Source of the DNA: a virus
Virus record (IMG/VR): IMGVR_UViG_3300021364_000513
Span: 1 to 20,741 of that record
Reading direction: 5' to 3' (one strand)
Length of the DNA: 20,741 bases
Of the stretch, positions 12,901 to 20,741 are shown piece after piece. The position numbers were made by a program, and so were the translations under genes. The stretch's first letter is position 1, and every line of letters begins with the position of its first letter. Under the pieces are notes generated by a model that had not been told where the DNA came from, ran no database searches, and worked only from the letters and a program-made list of their open reading frames with translations.

Positions 12901-14591
12901 GAATCAAGCGAACCATTTACATAGGTTTTTAAATTAGAACCATCATAAGTCGCTGTAATATGATACCATACATTATCAGATAAAGCACTACCAAGACCAC
13001 TTCCGCCTTTAGCAACACCACCAGAATAAATATTCCAGAATAACTTATTTGATGATATACCTAATTCAAAATTGCGATTAACATCATCATCTCTACCCAT
13101 TAGGAATTGTGTTGCTGAACCTGAATCAAATTTTACCCACATACTCAATGAAATATTGCTTGTAATATCTAAAGAAGAATCATCTCCTAAATCTATATAA
13201 TCATTACTTCCATCGAAATCAGTAGAACCATCGGCTAATTGAACAGCCATCTTTGGATTTGCCTTGTCTTGAATACGAGGTTTAAATGGTGATTCTCCAG
13301 AGTAGGAATCGGAGTTTGTGGTTGCCCCTTCTATCGTACCATCATTACTACCTTGAGAATCAGGCGCACCAGCACCAATACGCTTTAGAGAAACATTATC
13401 TATATAATATGAATTTCCTGATACATTACTTCCAAGTTGTAAAACAGTACCAGTAACTGTTCCACTTCCAGTTGTTGTAAAATCAAGTGTTATCTTCTCC
13501 CACTCGCCTATTCTAACGCTTTGTTCATAGTCAAGCAATGTACCACCACCATCTAAAGTAGATGCAGTTCCACCTCCTGTTTGATGAGTAATCTGTATTG
13601 TGTTTCCAGTTACTCCATAAACATAAAATTCAAGTCTATAGGAAACGCTTCCAGTTACGGAAAAAGTCTGTGCTACTCCACTTCTACTACTTGCATTAGT
13701 TTTAAATAGTAATGAATGAGTACCAGCAAATGCTTGTGTAGAACTCCTTTCATGGATTGAAAGTGTACCGTAACCTGTTGTCCAATCTTCAGGGAAACTG
13801 GAATATCCACCCAAACTGGATGCAGTTTCCATTGTACCATTTGAGATGACTTCAGCACCTAAACCAGTGGTGCTACTTAAGTCATACCAGGAAACAAGGT
13901 TAGTTAGTTCTGTATCTTTCAGTTCTGAATGGCTACCTCTCCAGTAGATAGATTCTACCTCACTTGCTGATAAGGCTCTATCCCATATACCTACGTTTGA
14001 AATACGACCTTTTGCATAATGATTATTATATCTTCCTATATATGCAACAGCACTTGTATTTACTAATGCTGTATATGAACCAAAACCACCTTTATCATTT
14101 GGTTCATAATAAACTCCATTTACATATAATTTTATACCATTATGAGCAGAAGTACCGCCACTACCATCATAGGTTGCTATAACATGAGTCCATTTATTCA
14201 ATGTATTAGACATTGCACTATTATGACTTCCATATTGATAAGAAGAACCACTATATAGATACAAAGTTATACCATTACCACTTGCTACAAATCTAATTTC
14301 TCCAGTTGATGGGTAAATTCCCTTACTAAATATTGCAAAATTGTTTGTATCTCCTGTTTTTACCCAAGCAGATATTGTAAATGCTGAATCAGTAGTACCA
14401 TCTCCAAATGATAAATTATCTGCATCTGCTATAGATATAAAATCATCAGTCCCATCAAAGGATGTACTACCATCTAATAGGAAGTCTGGAGAGTTATCTT
14501 TGAAAGGATAGTATAATTTTAATCCATTGCGTACAAAGGATGCTGCTGCCCTGCCTAATCTAACAAGACCTAAACCAAGTCCTAAACGCAT
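9933..14591 (-). CDS. Giant LamG-repeat adhesin, probable tail fibre/receptor-binding protein, 1552 aa
   Basis: Six concanavalin-like LamG_3 domains are seen, starting near residues 40, 455, 685, 910, 1110 and 1370. Each has an opening FDG..D(Y/F)I-type strand, a W(V/F/I)K or WI strand near residue 30, a W(T/H)H(V/L) strand, (L/Y)Y(V/I)NG or equivalent, and a closing alpha turn with a SA/TQ-S-E/Q pattern. Residues about 243-408 look like a carbohydrate-binding jelly-roll domain (CBM_4_9 type). The N-terminus is short and likely the virion attachment end. It probably binds host surface glycans. It follows the spike base gene. Domains 1 and 6 are most alike. Confidence 0.85.
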   Translation of the reverse strand: MRLGLGLGLVRLGRAAASFVRNGLKLYYPFKDNSPDFLLDGSTSFDGTDDFISIADADNLSFGDGTTDSAFTISAWVKTGDTNNFAIFSKGIYPSTGEIRFVASGNGITLYLYSGSSYQYGSHNSAMSNTLNKWTHVIATYDGSGGTSAHNGIKLYVNGVYYEPNDKGGFGSYTALVNTSAVAYIGRYNNHYAKGRISNVGIWDRALSASEVESIYWRGSHSELKDTELTNLVSWYDLSSTTGLGAEVISNGTMETASSLGGYSSFPEDWTTGYGTLSIHERSSTQAFAGTHSLLFKTNASSRSGVAQTFSVTGSVSYRLEFYVYGVTGNTIQITHQTGGGTASTLDGGGTLLDYEQSVRIGEWEKITLDFTTTGSGTVTGTVLQLGSNVSGNSYYIDNVSLKRIGAGAPDSQGSNDGTIEGATTNSDSYSGESPFKPRIQDKANPKMAVQLADGSTDFDGSNDYIDLGDDSSLDITSNISLSMWVKFDSGSATQFLMGRDDDVNRNFELGISSNKLFWNIYSGGVAKGGSGLGSALSDNVWYHITATYDGSNLKTYVNGSLDSTNSGTGAIDNDNVSFTIGAREGGMDRHFNGKMANVAIHSSALTQSQIQELMFAEKYSGLSADLKTNLVSWYDMGSSSNPHNDLEGSNHGTNNGATVNTGYTYSPHGVVDPLNFGEVYSGRALDFDGANDKVDIPNSSEWNMPKTVSMWFNCDSITANGTSVFEKDTLMGYDTIYWGIQLDSTNNKIQYYFFDTTTRYWLSDTAITLGKWHHLVVVSTSSGSTIYLDGLNVGTNSLTWLNNSVPSPQRLRISSYGATSNIYRPFDGKINHVKIFNSELTQDQVRELYTKPETVLPTGVSASNLKLHLPMQEGSGSYIYDGSGNQNHGTISGATWVTGEEYGYQASLVRSNTPMVFDDVDDEFVLDDVASSALTFGTNDFTFSAWIYINDLDNRLGVVGRNTNSFCFFIETNGKIQASKQSVLDETDSTGTVSVNTWHHIAYTRDYSTSTGTYYIDGVASGTTSDNSDYTVSTGIIGRAQTGNRFDGIINEVAYWDVVLDSDAMSQLYNSGVPLLPTSDSGNYDNSDSLVGYWRNDGNTTWTDRANTGVASFDNTDDYIAKTSATGIPTDYPITLSAWFKTRASTTGISDAIFGVYNPSSANNWLAIGIEDGGIRAWIRTNSGTNAGAQGSGYDDGNWHHAVVVYTSDTDRKVYVDGSLIATVTDGIGATTYPSSLSVISVGRHGDATPGEYFNGQIAGCNIFNVALTASEISELYAIDKRSSISGHSQFSNCVASYLMGAGTGDTASTIQDQTSNNNDGTVSGASIIGYNDGTASGSPVSILIPEGSTEGRDNQGYYLSDTTTISNGIRLHGSEYIEIQDSEILSFGDGTDDRPFSLEAWIKMDDPSSFMIFTKGQYNISAEYNFYTDGSDKLNLTIYDESLSATYRGKKSNTALSSGQWIHVVATYDGTGGTNAQNGINLYINGSVVSDTDVSGGSYVSMENLGADLMIGKDGAVYTKGIIDEARVYSKELSASEVLKNYNNGKSSHQ
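10144..10206. repeat. Degenerate long direct repeat with 14131-14193 (adhesin domains 6 and 1)
   Basis: The stretch aligns without gaps to 14131-14193. By hand I count 51 of 63 identical bases. It encodes the same part (the ATYDG(S/T)GGT segment) of the last and first LamG domains, so these two arose by duplication more recently than the other copies. Confidence 0.7.
14131..14193. repeat. Partner copy of the 10144-10206 repeat
   Basis: Same orientation, in the first LamG domain of the adhesin gene. See the partner entry for the alignment. Confidence 0.7.
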
Positions 14592-14594
14592 GAT

Positions 14595-14855
14595 CTAGTA
14601 CAGAAATATGATTGCAGTTCCAGTTGCTGACCCACCACTGGTTTTTGCTCCAGTAGCTCTAATCGGCAACACTGACCCAGCTAATGTTCCTGTAAATGTA
14701 ATCCAACCACCGTTGATGTAGAATTGATAGTCACCATCTGAACCCACATATACTGACCTAGATTCGTCATGTGTGGTATTGGTATCGTTAATGACAGTTG
14801 CGCTTGCTGCTGGAGTGACTGCCTTCTGTACTGAAAAATCTCGGAATGTACCCAT
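14595..14855 (-). CDS. Spike base protein, RCAP_Rcc01079-like, 86 aa
   Basis: A small beta-rich protein matching the pattern of the gene-transfer-agent Rcc01079-type spike base family: an N-terminal extended segment with TPAASATVINDT, a SVYVGSDGDYQF strand pair, the GGWITFTGTLAGSVLPI motif and an ATGTAIIF ending. Such proteins usually form the base of tail spikes or fibres. It lies directly before the LamG adhesin, with only three bases between stop and ATG, consistent with forming the platform for that protein. The family call rests on pattern memory. Confidence 0.8.
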   Translation of the reverse strand: MGTFRDFSVQKAVTPAASATVINDTNTTHDESRSVYVGSDGDYQFYINGGWITFTGTLAGSVLPIRATGAKTSGGSATGTAIIFLY

Positions 14856-14883
14856 ATTTCCCTCGCTATTAATTTATTGCAAC

Positions 14884-14914
14884 GCTCTAAGCCTATGGTA
14901 AGGCATGACTGAGC
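14884..14914. repeat. Hairpin in the gap after the 1271-aa gene
   Basis: In the 83-base gap between the large internal protein gene and the spike base gene, GCTC at 14884-14887 pairs with GAGC at 14911-14914, and GCCT at 14891-14894 with AGGC at 14901-14904, a two-step stem. No U-run follows on the minus strand. It could be an RNA-processing element; a weak attenuator is the other option. The gap contains no reading frame worth calling. Confidence 0.45.
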
Positions 14915-14938
14915 TATTAGTTCAATATTAATAACTAC

Positions 14939-17900
14939 TTAGGGATTGTTTTGTTCCAAATATTGTTTGGATAATATATTCCACCTCTGGATAAATGGTT
15001 TAGATGCGAAACCTTGAACTGATTTCATTTCTTGAACAAGTGTTTTTCTCTCTTCATTATCTGCATTAGCATATTTTCTGAAAAAATAATCTGCTCTTGT
15101 TACTGGATCTAAATCTTTTCCATCATAGAAGAAACCAGGATTTCTTACATTTCGTGTCTGCACTGAATAAACAAACCTTTTTAAAATTTTACCTTTATCC
15201 TCGGTGCTGTAATCAGAACTTCCTATAGATCTTCTAACTTCTGATTTACTCATTTCACCATTTCTGTACTGCTGATACAGATTATCTCCAAACTCTCTTC
15301 TTGATTTATCTCTAGTATTTTTTTCAATAATAGTTCTTTTTAACTCTTTATCATCTTTGTAAGGATTTGTAAAAGAAATAAACCTTCTTGCTCCTGGTAT
15401 CTTATTTAGCATTTCTCTAGTAAACTCTTCTGTTGCTGCCTCATCCTGACCTTCTGTTAACATCTTATAACCACCACCAACTAAATCAGTCCATATATTT
15501 CTATTGGTAGTAAACTGCTTTACAGCATACTCTGTTCTAGCAGGACTCATCCCAGTAATTGCACCAAGATCAATAAATGCCTTTCCTGTATTTTTATTAA
15601 ATTCTGCTTTCGGTTCAACAGGTCTGCCTTGATCATTAAAAATAGGTTTACTCCTAAAAAAATCTACATTATGGTTATAGCCTAAATAGGCATCTAGTAG
15701 TGGGGGTAGTGGGTCGCTTGTAGGCACAACACTTGCAAGATCCTTTAGTCCTTTCAAAACTTGATCAGATGGAATTTTATTATTATATGTATAGTCAAGA
15801 AGAGCATCAGTGGAAGAAGCAACAATACGCTGACCCTGATCTTTAGGTATTCTATAGTACATATAACGCTTATTACCTCTTTCATCATTATAAAAAAATG
15901 GAGTAGTAATAATCCAGTTATCATTTCTTATTCTTTCATCAATTTCTTCATACGCTTCTGGATTTACTGAATTATTTGCCAACCAAAGACTGGATGCTGT
16001 ACCAGCGATCCATGCAGTTTTAGTAGCAAATGCCTTTGGATCTTTTTTGGGAGCGCGTAATAAACCCCTAGTTGCTTGTGTTGAGGCGTTGATATAAGGC
16101 AAAAATGAATCTGCTGCCTTAATCAAAGAACCCCCTTGAGCAAAATCTAAATAATTTCGTGCTTCATAAGTTGCGTTTAATGGAGATTTGCCATTTCGTA
16201 AAGCTCGCTCTCTTAAAGCTAGTCTTACCCATATCTCACTTGTTTCTCCAGCATACTTTGCTACTTCCTTAAATGCCTCAAAAGGATTTGTAACTTTGCC
16301 AGTAGGTTTATAGAACTTTCCTAGACCGCCTTGATGAGTTAAAAATTCCATTCCACCTCCTTCCATTACATAGTCACGATACCTACCACTTCTGCTAAAA
16401 GCATCTTTTGCAGTTGAAGTAAGATCTCTTCCTAATTGTAATGCAAACTTTGGAAGGTGTGGTGAATACTCAGTTGTTGTATACCACATGTAAGGTATAT
16501 CACGAAAAAAGTTTGTTATCGCAAACTCTGGATTATATCCTGTTGCCATCGCTTTTAACATCTTTGTACCAGAAACATAGCTTGCTATCGTTGACCATTG
16601 TGCTGTTACTGCTGGATCGGCTAATACCCATTCACTAGCTAAAGAGTTTTCTAAGTAAAACTCTTTTTTCTTCCCCTTTTCAAAATAAGAAATAGGACTA
16701 TACCCAGCAGGTGCTTTTTCACCTGATTTTAATTCAACAGCAATACCATTTTTAGGATTTTCTCTAATCATATCTCGCATTGCAATATTGGCTTTATTCT
16801 TTGCTATACGAGATTGAACAATACTAATGTTTCTAAATAATTTACTTGCTTGATCAAGATTAACGGTCTTTTCAGACCCCTCCTCAAGTCTTTTTAAACC
16901 ACTACTACCAACATTAATCTTCCTGCCTCCAGAAGTATAGCTTGCTAGTGGATTGACAGGATCTACATAATCAATAAACTCTTTTCTTGTGTAATCCTTA
17001 TCTTTCAACAAGTTATATGCTTTATCATTAATTAGACCATTATCATATAATTCTTTTAGATTTATTCTCATTTCATCGAAGAAAACATCTGCTCTTTTAT
17101 TTAACTTGTCATAAAGTCTCGGATCACTACTTTTAATTTGGTTTAAATAGGCGATATTAGATTGATAACCTCCAGGTATTTTATAATTTGGCTTATATTC
17201 TTTAATTGTAATATTTCTTCTTGTTTCAATCATGGTATCAAGAAGTTGTCTCTCTCTTTTACTTAAACCATTGAAAATATTTTTAGCTGCATCCTCAAAA
17301 ATCATAACTGACTTTGAATTTGAGCCTAATGCTAAATCATGTAATACAACCGCCTGTTCACCTAAAGCACCTTGTTCTTTTAAAGATTTTTTGATATTGC
17401 CTGAAACATCTACTACTCCTCTTACAAACGATTCTTTTAAATCTTTAAATGATTTCTTACCAAAAGATTGCATATCTTTAAAAGACTGTTCATAAAAATC
17501 CTGTACAGGCTTATGTAAACCTTTTGATTCTGGTAAGAGTATAACATCACTACTTGATTCCAGATATAACTTATCTAGCTGTTGCTGATTCAAGACCTGA
17601 CCAGGTTTTCTATCGGTAAAGTATTCAGGTTTATCATTTGGAGTAATGTCAATTTTTACATTATAACCCAGTTGTTGTCCTTTAATTCTATTTTCTTCAA
17701 TCAACTCCTCTATTTTACTTATAGATTTAGTTATCTGCTGTCTTTGAGTTGCAGTAAGATTTTGATTTTGTAATTGTAGATTTTGACTCTTTAAAGTTTC
17801 TTGAAGATTCACAATCTCAGAATTTATTTTTTCAATCTTTGCAGTTGATTTAGGAGCTATTAAAGGAGTTTCTAATGGCTTTGGCTTCATTTTAAATCGT

Positions 17901-18754
17901 TCTTTGACTAACTGATTAAACTCAGCATTTTTAACTTTATCTCTAGCTAACTGCTGTAATGTTTCAGCAAGTTGAGGATTATCCTTTAATACTGTTTCTG
18001 CTGTATTTGTAAACTCTTTTATTTCTTTATCAATACTCTTAATAGTATCTGCATCCTTACTCCTACCTTTAGCTGCTTTTCTAGCTCGATTGATACCACT
18101 CAAAAATGTCGCATGAAACAGTGGAGATCGCTTAATTTCATTCCATCCTTCTTCGCGTTTATCAGGATCAACTAATTTGAGCCAATCTGTAGCCATATCA
18201 CTCATAAACTTTGCCATTTCTGATAGACCCTGAATAGGAGATTCTGCTAAAGTCATACTCATAACAGGAGCTATAGCTGTAAGCATTACCAGTTCTTTTG
18301 CCACCCTTCGGGTAATTGGATCTTCTTCTTTTGGCTCTAAATACCGCAATAATGGCTCATATTGATATGCAGTAGCTTGTCCTTTTATATCTTCAGCTCT
18401 TTCAGGATTTTCTTTAAAAAACTGAATACGCTGTTTAGATTGATTCCATGACTCTCTCAACCCGTCTAAGAATCCATCATCTTCCTGTTTAGGTGGCTCA
18501 TCTGCTGCTGCTGTAAAATAGTATTGAGGTTGTTTAACACCTCCAATTTTATTAGGCAGATTAATACCAATAGATTCAATCTGTACTTGCTCTTGTTTAG
18601 AAGGATTTTGCTTTAATACCTGAAATGAATCATCTTGCGGTTTGGGAAATAACTCAGGTTGTGTTTTCTGTAAAAGCTGAGTTAGCTGACTGTCACTAAA
18701 ATTTTCAAGACCTGGATTATTTAAACGAAATGCCTCAATTAATTTGTCGGACAT
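14939..18754 (-). CDS. LPD38-like large virion/polyvalent protein, 1271 aa
   Basis: A very large protein. Residues about 300-362 are coiled coil. Around 865-905 lies a helix segment with FAQGGSLIKAADSFLPYINAS, resembling the Large Polyvalent-protein-associated Domain 38 (LPD38) pattern. A hydrophobic patch occurs at about 147-165. Proteins with LPD domains are thought to be carried in the virion and injected into the host. The position among three large proteins before the fibre genes parallels T7 gp14-gp15-gp16, and the length is close to gp16. No lysozyme motif is seen. The ribosome site GAGGT is good, two bases after the preceding stop. Confidence 0.72.
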   Translation of the reverse strand: MSDKLIEAFRLNNPGLENFSDSQLTQLLQKTQPELFPKPQDDSFQVLKQNPSKQEQVQIESIGINLPNKIGGVKQPQYYFTAAADEPPKQEDDGFLDGLRESWNQSKQRIQFFKENPERAEDIKGQATAYQYEPLLRYLEPKEEDPITRRVAKELVMLTAIAPVMSMTLAESPIQGLSEMAKFMSDMATDWLKLVDPDKREEGWNEIKRSPLFHATFLSGINRARKAAKGRSKDADTIKSIDKEIKEFTNTAETVLKDNPQLAETLQQLARDKVKNAEFNQLVKERFKMKPKPLETPLIAPKSTAKIEKINSEIVNLQETLKSQNLQLQNQNLTATQRQQITKSISKIEELIEENRIKGQQLGYNVKIDITPNDKPEYFTDRKPGQVLNQQQLDKLYLESSSDVILLPESKGLHKPVQDFYEQSFKDMQSFGKKSFKDLKESFVRGVVDVSGNIKKSLKEQGALGEQAVVLHDLALGSNSKSVMIFEDAAKNIFNGLSKRERQLLDTMIETRRNITIKEYKPNYKIPGGYQSNIAYLNQIKSSDPRLYDKLNKRADVFFDEMRINLKELYDNGLINDKAYNLLKDKDYTRKEFIDYVDPVNPLASYTSGGRKINVGSSGLKRLEEGSEKTVNLDQASKLFRNISIVQSRIAKNKANIAMRDMIRENPKNGIAVELKSGEKAPAGYSPISYFEKGKKKEFYLENSLASEWVLADPAVTAQWSTIASYVSGTKMLKAMATGYNPEFAITNFFRDIPYMWYTTTEYSPHLPKFALQLGRDLTSTAKDAFSRSGRYRDYVMEGGGMEFLTHQGGLGKFYKPTGKVTNPFEAFKEVAKYAGETSEIWVRLALRERALRNGKSPLNATYEARNYLDFAQGGSLIKAADSFLPYINASTQATRGLLRAPKKDPKAFATKTAWIAGTASSLWLANNSVNPEAYEEIDERIRNDNWIITTPFFYNDERGNKRYMYYRIPKDQGQRIVASSTDALLDYTYNNKIPSDQVLKGLKDLASVVPTSDPLPPLLDAYLGYNHNVDFFRSKPIFNDQGRPVEPKAEFNKNTGKAFIDLGAITGMSPARTEYAVKQFTTNRNIWTDLVGGGYKMLTEGQDEAATEEFTREMLNKIPGARRFISFTNPYKDDKELKRTIIEKNTRDKSRREFGDNLYQQYRNGEMSKSEVRRSIGSSDYSTEDKGKILKRFVYSVQTRNVRNPGFFYDGKDLDPVTRADYFFRKYANADNEERKTLVQEMKSVQGFASKPFIQRWNILSKQYLEQNNP

Positions 18755-18755
18755 T

Positions 18756-19688
18756 TTACCTCACCACATCCCAACTGTTTTCAAAGTCACTTATATCCCC
18801 ACCTATATATCTAAGTTTACCAAAAACAGGATCATTGATAACATCACCAACTTGAACAGTAACTCTTCCACTGGATACATCTTGTAGCATAACTTCCTTT
18901 TCAGATGGTACTTGCGGTGAAATAATATCAGGCGACTCATCAAATAGTGTTAAAAATGCAGGCTGATTTTTTGTAGGAACAAGATTTCCCTTTGCGTTTG
19001 CGATTTGTTCTTCGGTAGCAAATTCCTCCTGATTAGTAGTTTTATTTAAAACTTTCTTTGTTGCAGGTCTTTTTGGAGTACCAAAAGCGATATTAGGATC
19101 ATTTTCAACCTCAGATTCTGTAGCTCGTATTACTTCGCCTGTTGTTTTATTATATGCTTCATACTTCTTTTCTTGCGTAACTACTCTTGGAGCTGTAGAA
19201 ACTTCCTTCCAACTAGGCTTCCCAGTAGATTCATCAATCGAGTAAGATTCTGTAATGATTTTATCACCTACTTTTCTCTCTCTTGTTTCTCCAATTTCAA
19301 ACTTTTTAACTGGATACCTTTCTTCTGGTATCATTGCACCAAAGTTATCTTTTCCAATATTTCTTAGTGTAACATCATTAAACACTCCAGTATTAATAAC
19401 TGCATCATCCAATGCTTCTACGCTTGGATACTTCAACCCCTTAACCTGTAACTGCCTTAAATTTGATGCTATTTCAGTATCATCAACCAAATTAGCTAAT
19501 TGACCTATTTCATCTGTCTTGGACTTTAGTTCTTTATTTAGCAATTTTTGCTTCTTTTTATCCTCTTCAGCCTGTTTCATCGCATTCTGCAACGCAGTAT
19601 TTGCTCCTTGTGAAACTCCTGCTGCAAATGAAGCAGCGACAGCTTCTACCATATTTGGTCTTTTCTTTACTTTAAATTTGAACGCCAT
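18756..19688 (-). CDS. Virion-associated protein, 310 aa, function unknown
   Basis: The N-terminal 60 residues are an Ala-rich helix (EAVAASFAAGVSQGANTALQ) running into a Lys/Glu-rich coiled segment. The rest is a mixed-charge, probably beta-containing region with repeated strand pairs (ERKVGDKIITESYSIDESTG). I do not recognise a family. Placed between the S74-like protein and the LPD38-like protein, it is probably an internal virion protein of a podovirus-like particle. It starts in a TAATG overlap with the upstream gene. Confidence 0.65.
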   Translation of the reverse strand: MAFKFKVKKRPNMVEAVAASFAAGVSQGANTALQNAMKQAEEDKKKQKLLNKELKSKTDEIGQLANLVDDTEIASNLRQLQVKGLKYPSVEALDDAVINTGVFNDVTLRNIGKDNFGAMIPEERYPVKKFEIGETRERKVGDKIITESYSIDESTGKPSWKEVSTAPRVVTQEKKYEAYNKTTGEVIRATESEVENDPNIAFGTPKRPATKKVLNKTTNQEEFATEEQIANAKGNLVPTKNQPAFLTLFDESPDIISPQVPSEKEVMLQDVSSGRVTVQVGDVINDPVFGKLRYIGGDISDFENSWDVVR

Positions 19689-20602
19689 TACTGCACCGCC
19701 TTTTCATAGTTCACCATTTTAATTCCATTGATTTCAATGACTGCATCCTGATTTACCTTTTCAACATCTTGTGCCATTACACCAATCTGAGGCTTTGTAC
19801 CTCCTTTATAAGTAAACACATATACTGGTAAGCCATTATGCAACCTTCCTACTTCAGATATACTTTTCTTCATTCTACGATCAGATAATGCTGCTACTGC
19901 TTTTGCACCTAATGCTGCACCTGCTGCTGTACCTGCTGATCCAAGTATAGATTCCCACCACTCTGGTTGAGAATCTAACTGTGCTTGAATTTGAGCGCGT
20001 TGTGTCTCCTCATTCATCATAAACTGACTCATTGCATCTTGTAATCGAGCCTGATTGTATTCTGCGCCAATCTCTGTAGGAACAAACTGTGCTAACTGTT
20101 GCTGTGTAGTTGCTTGACTTCCAGTGATATAATCCTGTAAAGATCTTTGATTTGCTTCCTGAATTCGTGGAGTAAGTGCCTCTACCTGACTCATCTCACC
20201 GCCAGAACCTAGAATTGCTCTTGTTAACTGGTTTAAAAGTTGACCTTGAGTCCTTGCTCCTCGGTTTGCAGCTAACTCTTCCCTTAGTCTACCTGCTTCA
20301 GTAATCCTATCTTCAAATTTGGAGACATCCTCTTCTAATCCAGCTACACGATCTGATTCAGTTTTTGCAGCCATTGCTTCTTCTAAAGTAGCGTATGACT
20401 GACCAGTATTTGTGTCCTGAAAGTTTCCAAAGCTCGTTTGAACGATTCCTTCAGGTATTCTTTCAGCTTCAGCAGCGAATTTATCTGCTATTTTTTTTAC
20501 TGATGACTTATTAAATGATGCAAATGGGAATCGTCTTAGTATATCACCAGTCTGATTATTAACGACTACCCAACTATCTCCTCTTTGCTCAACTATTATC
20601 AT
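19688..20602 (-). CDS. Virion protein with C-terminal S74-type chaperone domain, 304 aa
   Basis: The first 60 residues form a small strand-rich domain; residues 85-210 are helical with Gln-rich stretches. A Gly/Ala-rich hydrophobic stretch (SAGTAAGAALGAKAVAAL, 222-239) leads into LSDRRMKKSI (S240, D241) and the strands PVYVFTYKGG and IGVMAQDVEKV. That end matches the peptidase_S74 intramolecular chaperone, in which the Ser-Asp pair marks the self-cleavage site. S74 domains normally sit on trimeric fibres. The ribosome site GGAGAAAC precedes the ATG. It may be the first of three internal proteins. Confidence 0.75.
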   Translation of the reverse strand: MIIVEQRGDSWVVVNNQTGDILRRFPFASFNKSSVKKIADKFAAEAERIPEGIVQTSFGNFQDTNTGQSYATLEEAMAAKTESDRVAGLEEDVSKFEDRITEAGRLREELAANRGARTQGQLLNQLTRAILGSGGEMSQVEALTPRIQEANQRSLQDYITGSQATTQQQLAQFVPTEIGAEYNQARLQDAMSQFMMNEETQRAQIQAQLDSQPEWWESILGSAGTAAGAALGAKAVAALSDRRMKKSISEVGRLHNGLPVYVFTYKGGTKPQIGVMAQDVEKVNQDAVIEINGIKMVNYEKAVQ

Positions 20603-20612
20603 AATGTTTCTC

Positions 20613-20741
20613 CTATAAATCTTTTGCCTGTTTTAATTCTGAAAAATGCCAATTACCTTTAATCTTTGTAGAGATGTATGCTTTTCCATTAACCATACAC
20701 ACTCCCATATCTCCATCCTCACCTTCGCTGTTAATAAAAAA
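20613..20741 (-). CDS. C-terminal end of a small virion-type protein (partial)
   Basis: Forty-two residues are seen before the TAG at 20613-20615; the 5' end is outside the window. The visible part has an acidic GEDGDMGV turn, a VNGKAYISTK strand pair and a KGNWHFSEL ending, a pattern I associate with short C-terminal domains of phage tail or fibre proteins. The stop leads straight into the GGAGAAAC ribosome site of the S74 gene, so both are in one operon. Confidence 0.6.
   Translation of the reverse strand, partial: FFINSEGEDGDMGVCMVNGKAYISTKIKGNWHFSELKQAKDL

Noticed and set aside
10028-14182. Plus-strand frames within the adhesin gene
   Set aside because: They arise from antisense of the repeated LamG codons and have no start signals.
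9933-14591. CRISPR array or tandem DNA repeat
   Set aside because: The repeats are diverged protein domains of about 200 residues, with no regular short repeat-spacer pattern.

Overview
The window looks like about 20.7 kb of an AT-rich temperate phage genome with a short-tailed (podovirus-like) gene order. The evidence for a phage is a tyrosine integrase next to an attP-like site, a CI-type repressor, a CHC2/TOPRIM primase, a recombination nuclease with an SSB-like partner, a lysozyme-like protein, holin- and spanin-like membrane proteins, a LamG adhesin and three large virion-type proteins. Genes are packed with ATGA, TAATG or short overlaps, and many are too short to stand out by length. 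Several families (DUF5872, DUF6321, the spike base family) are, as I recall, common in marine phages, but the host cannot be named from the window.

Layout. Bases 1-4590 (all minus strand) form the early replication and recombination operon. Read in its transcription direction it runs: excisionase-like HTH, RecB-type nuclease, SSB-like protein, Cys-rich protein, PD-(D/E)XK protein, three small proteins, GIY-YIG protein, Hjc-like resolvase, zinc ribbon, small protein, DUF1599-like protein, and a primase cut by the window edge. Bases 4591-4661 are a divergent control region with repeated half-sites over a candidate promoter. Bases 4662-6313 (plus strand) carry the lysogeny pair: a repressor whose C-terminal half looks like a PAS sensor instead of the usual S24 peptidase, translationally coupled to the integrase. 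Bases 6314-6510 look like a complete attP: paired TGTGTCAT arm sites flank a core matching the 5' half of a tRNA-Ser(UGA) gene. Bases 6496-20741 (minus strand) are the late operon.

In transcription order the late operon runs: a partial small protein, a protein ending in an S74-like chaperone domain, a 310-residue protein, a 1271-residue LPD38-like protein, a spike base protein, a 1552-residue LamG adhesin, an HeH/LEM protein, a lipoprotein, a membrane coiled-coil protein, a miniature MscS-like protein, an XhlA-like membrane protein, a run of very basic small proteins, a membrane protein and a lysozyme-like protein. This resembles T7-like order: internal core proteins, fibre, then lysis genes.

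The integrase end and the late-operon end meet across an unbroken attachment site, so the DNA most likely represents the free or circular phage form, not an integrated prophage. The most notable points are the PAS-bearing repressor over an ordered operator, the mini-MscS-like protein beside the lysis genes, the 5'-half tRNA core in attP, and the cassette of polycationic proteins.
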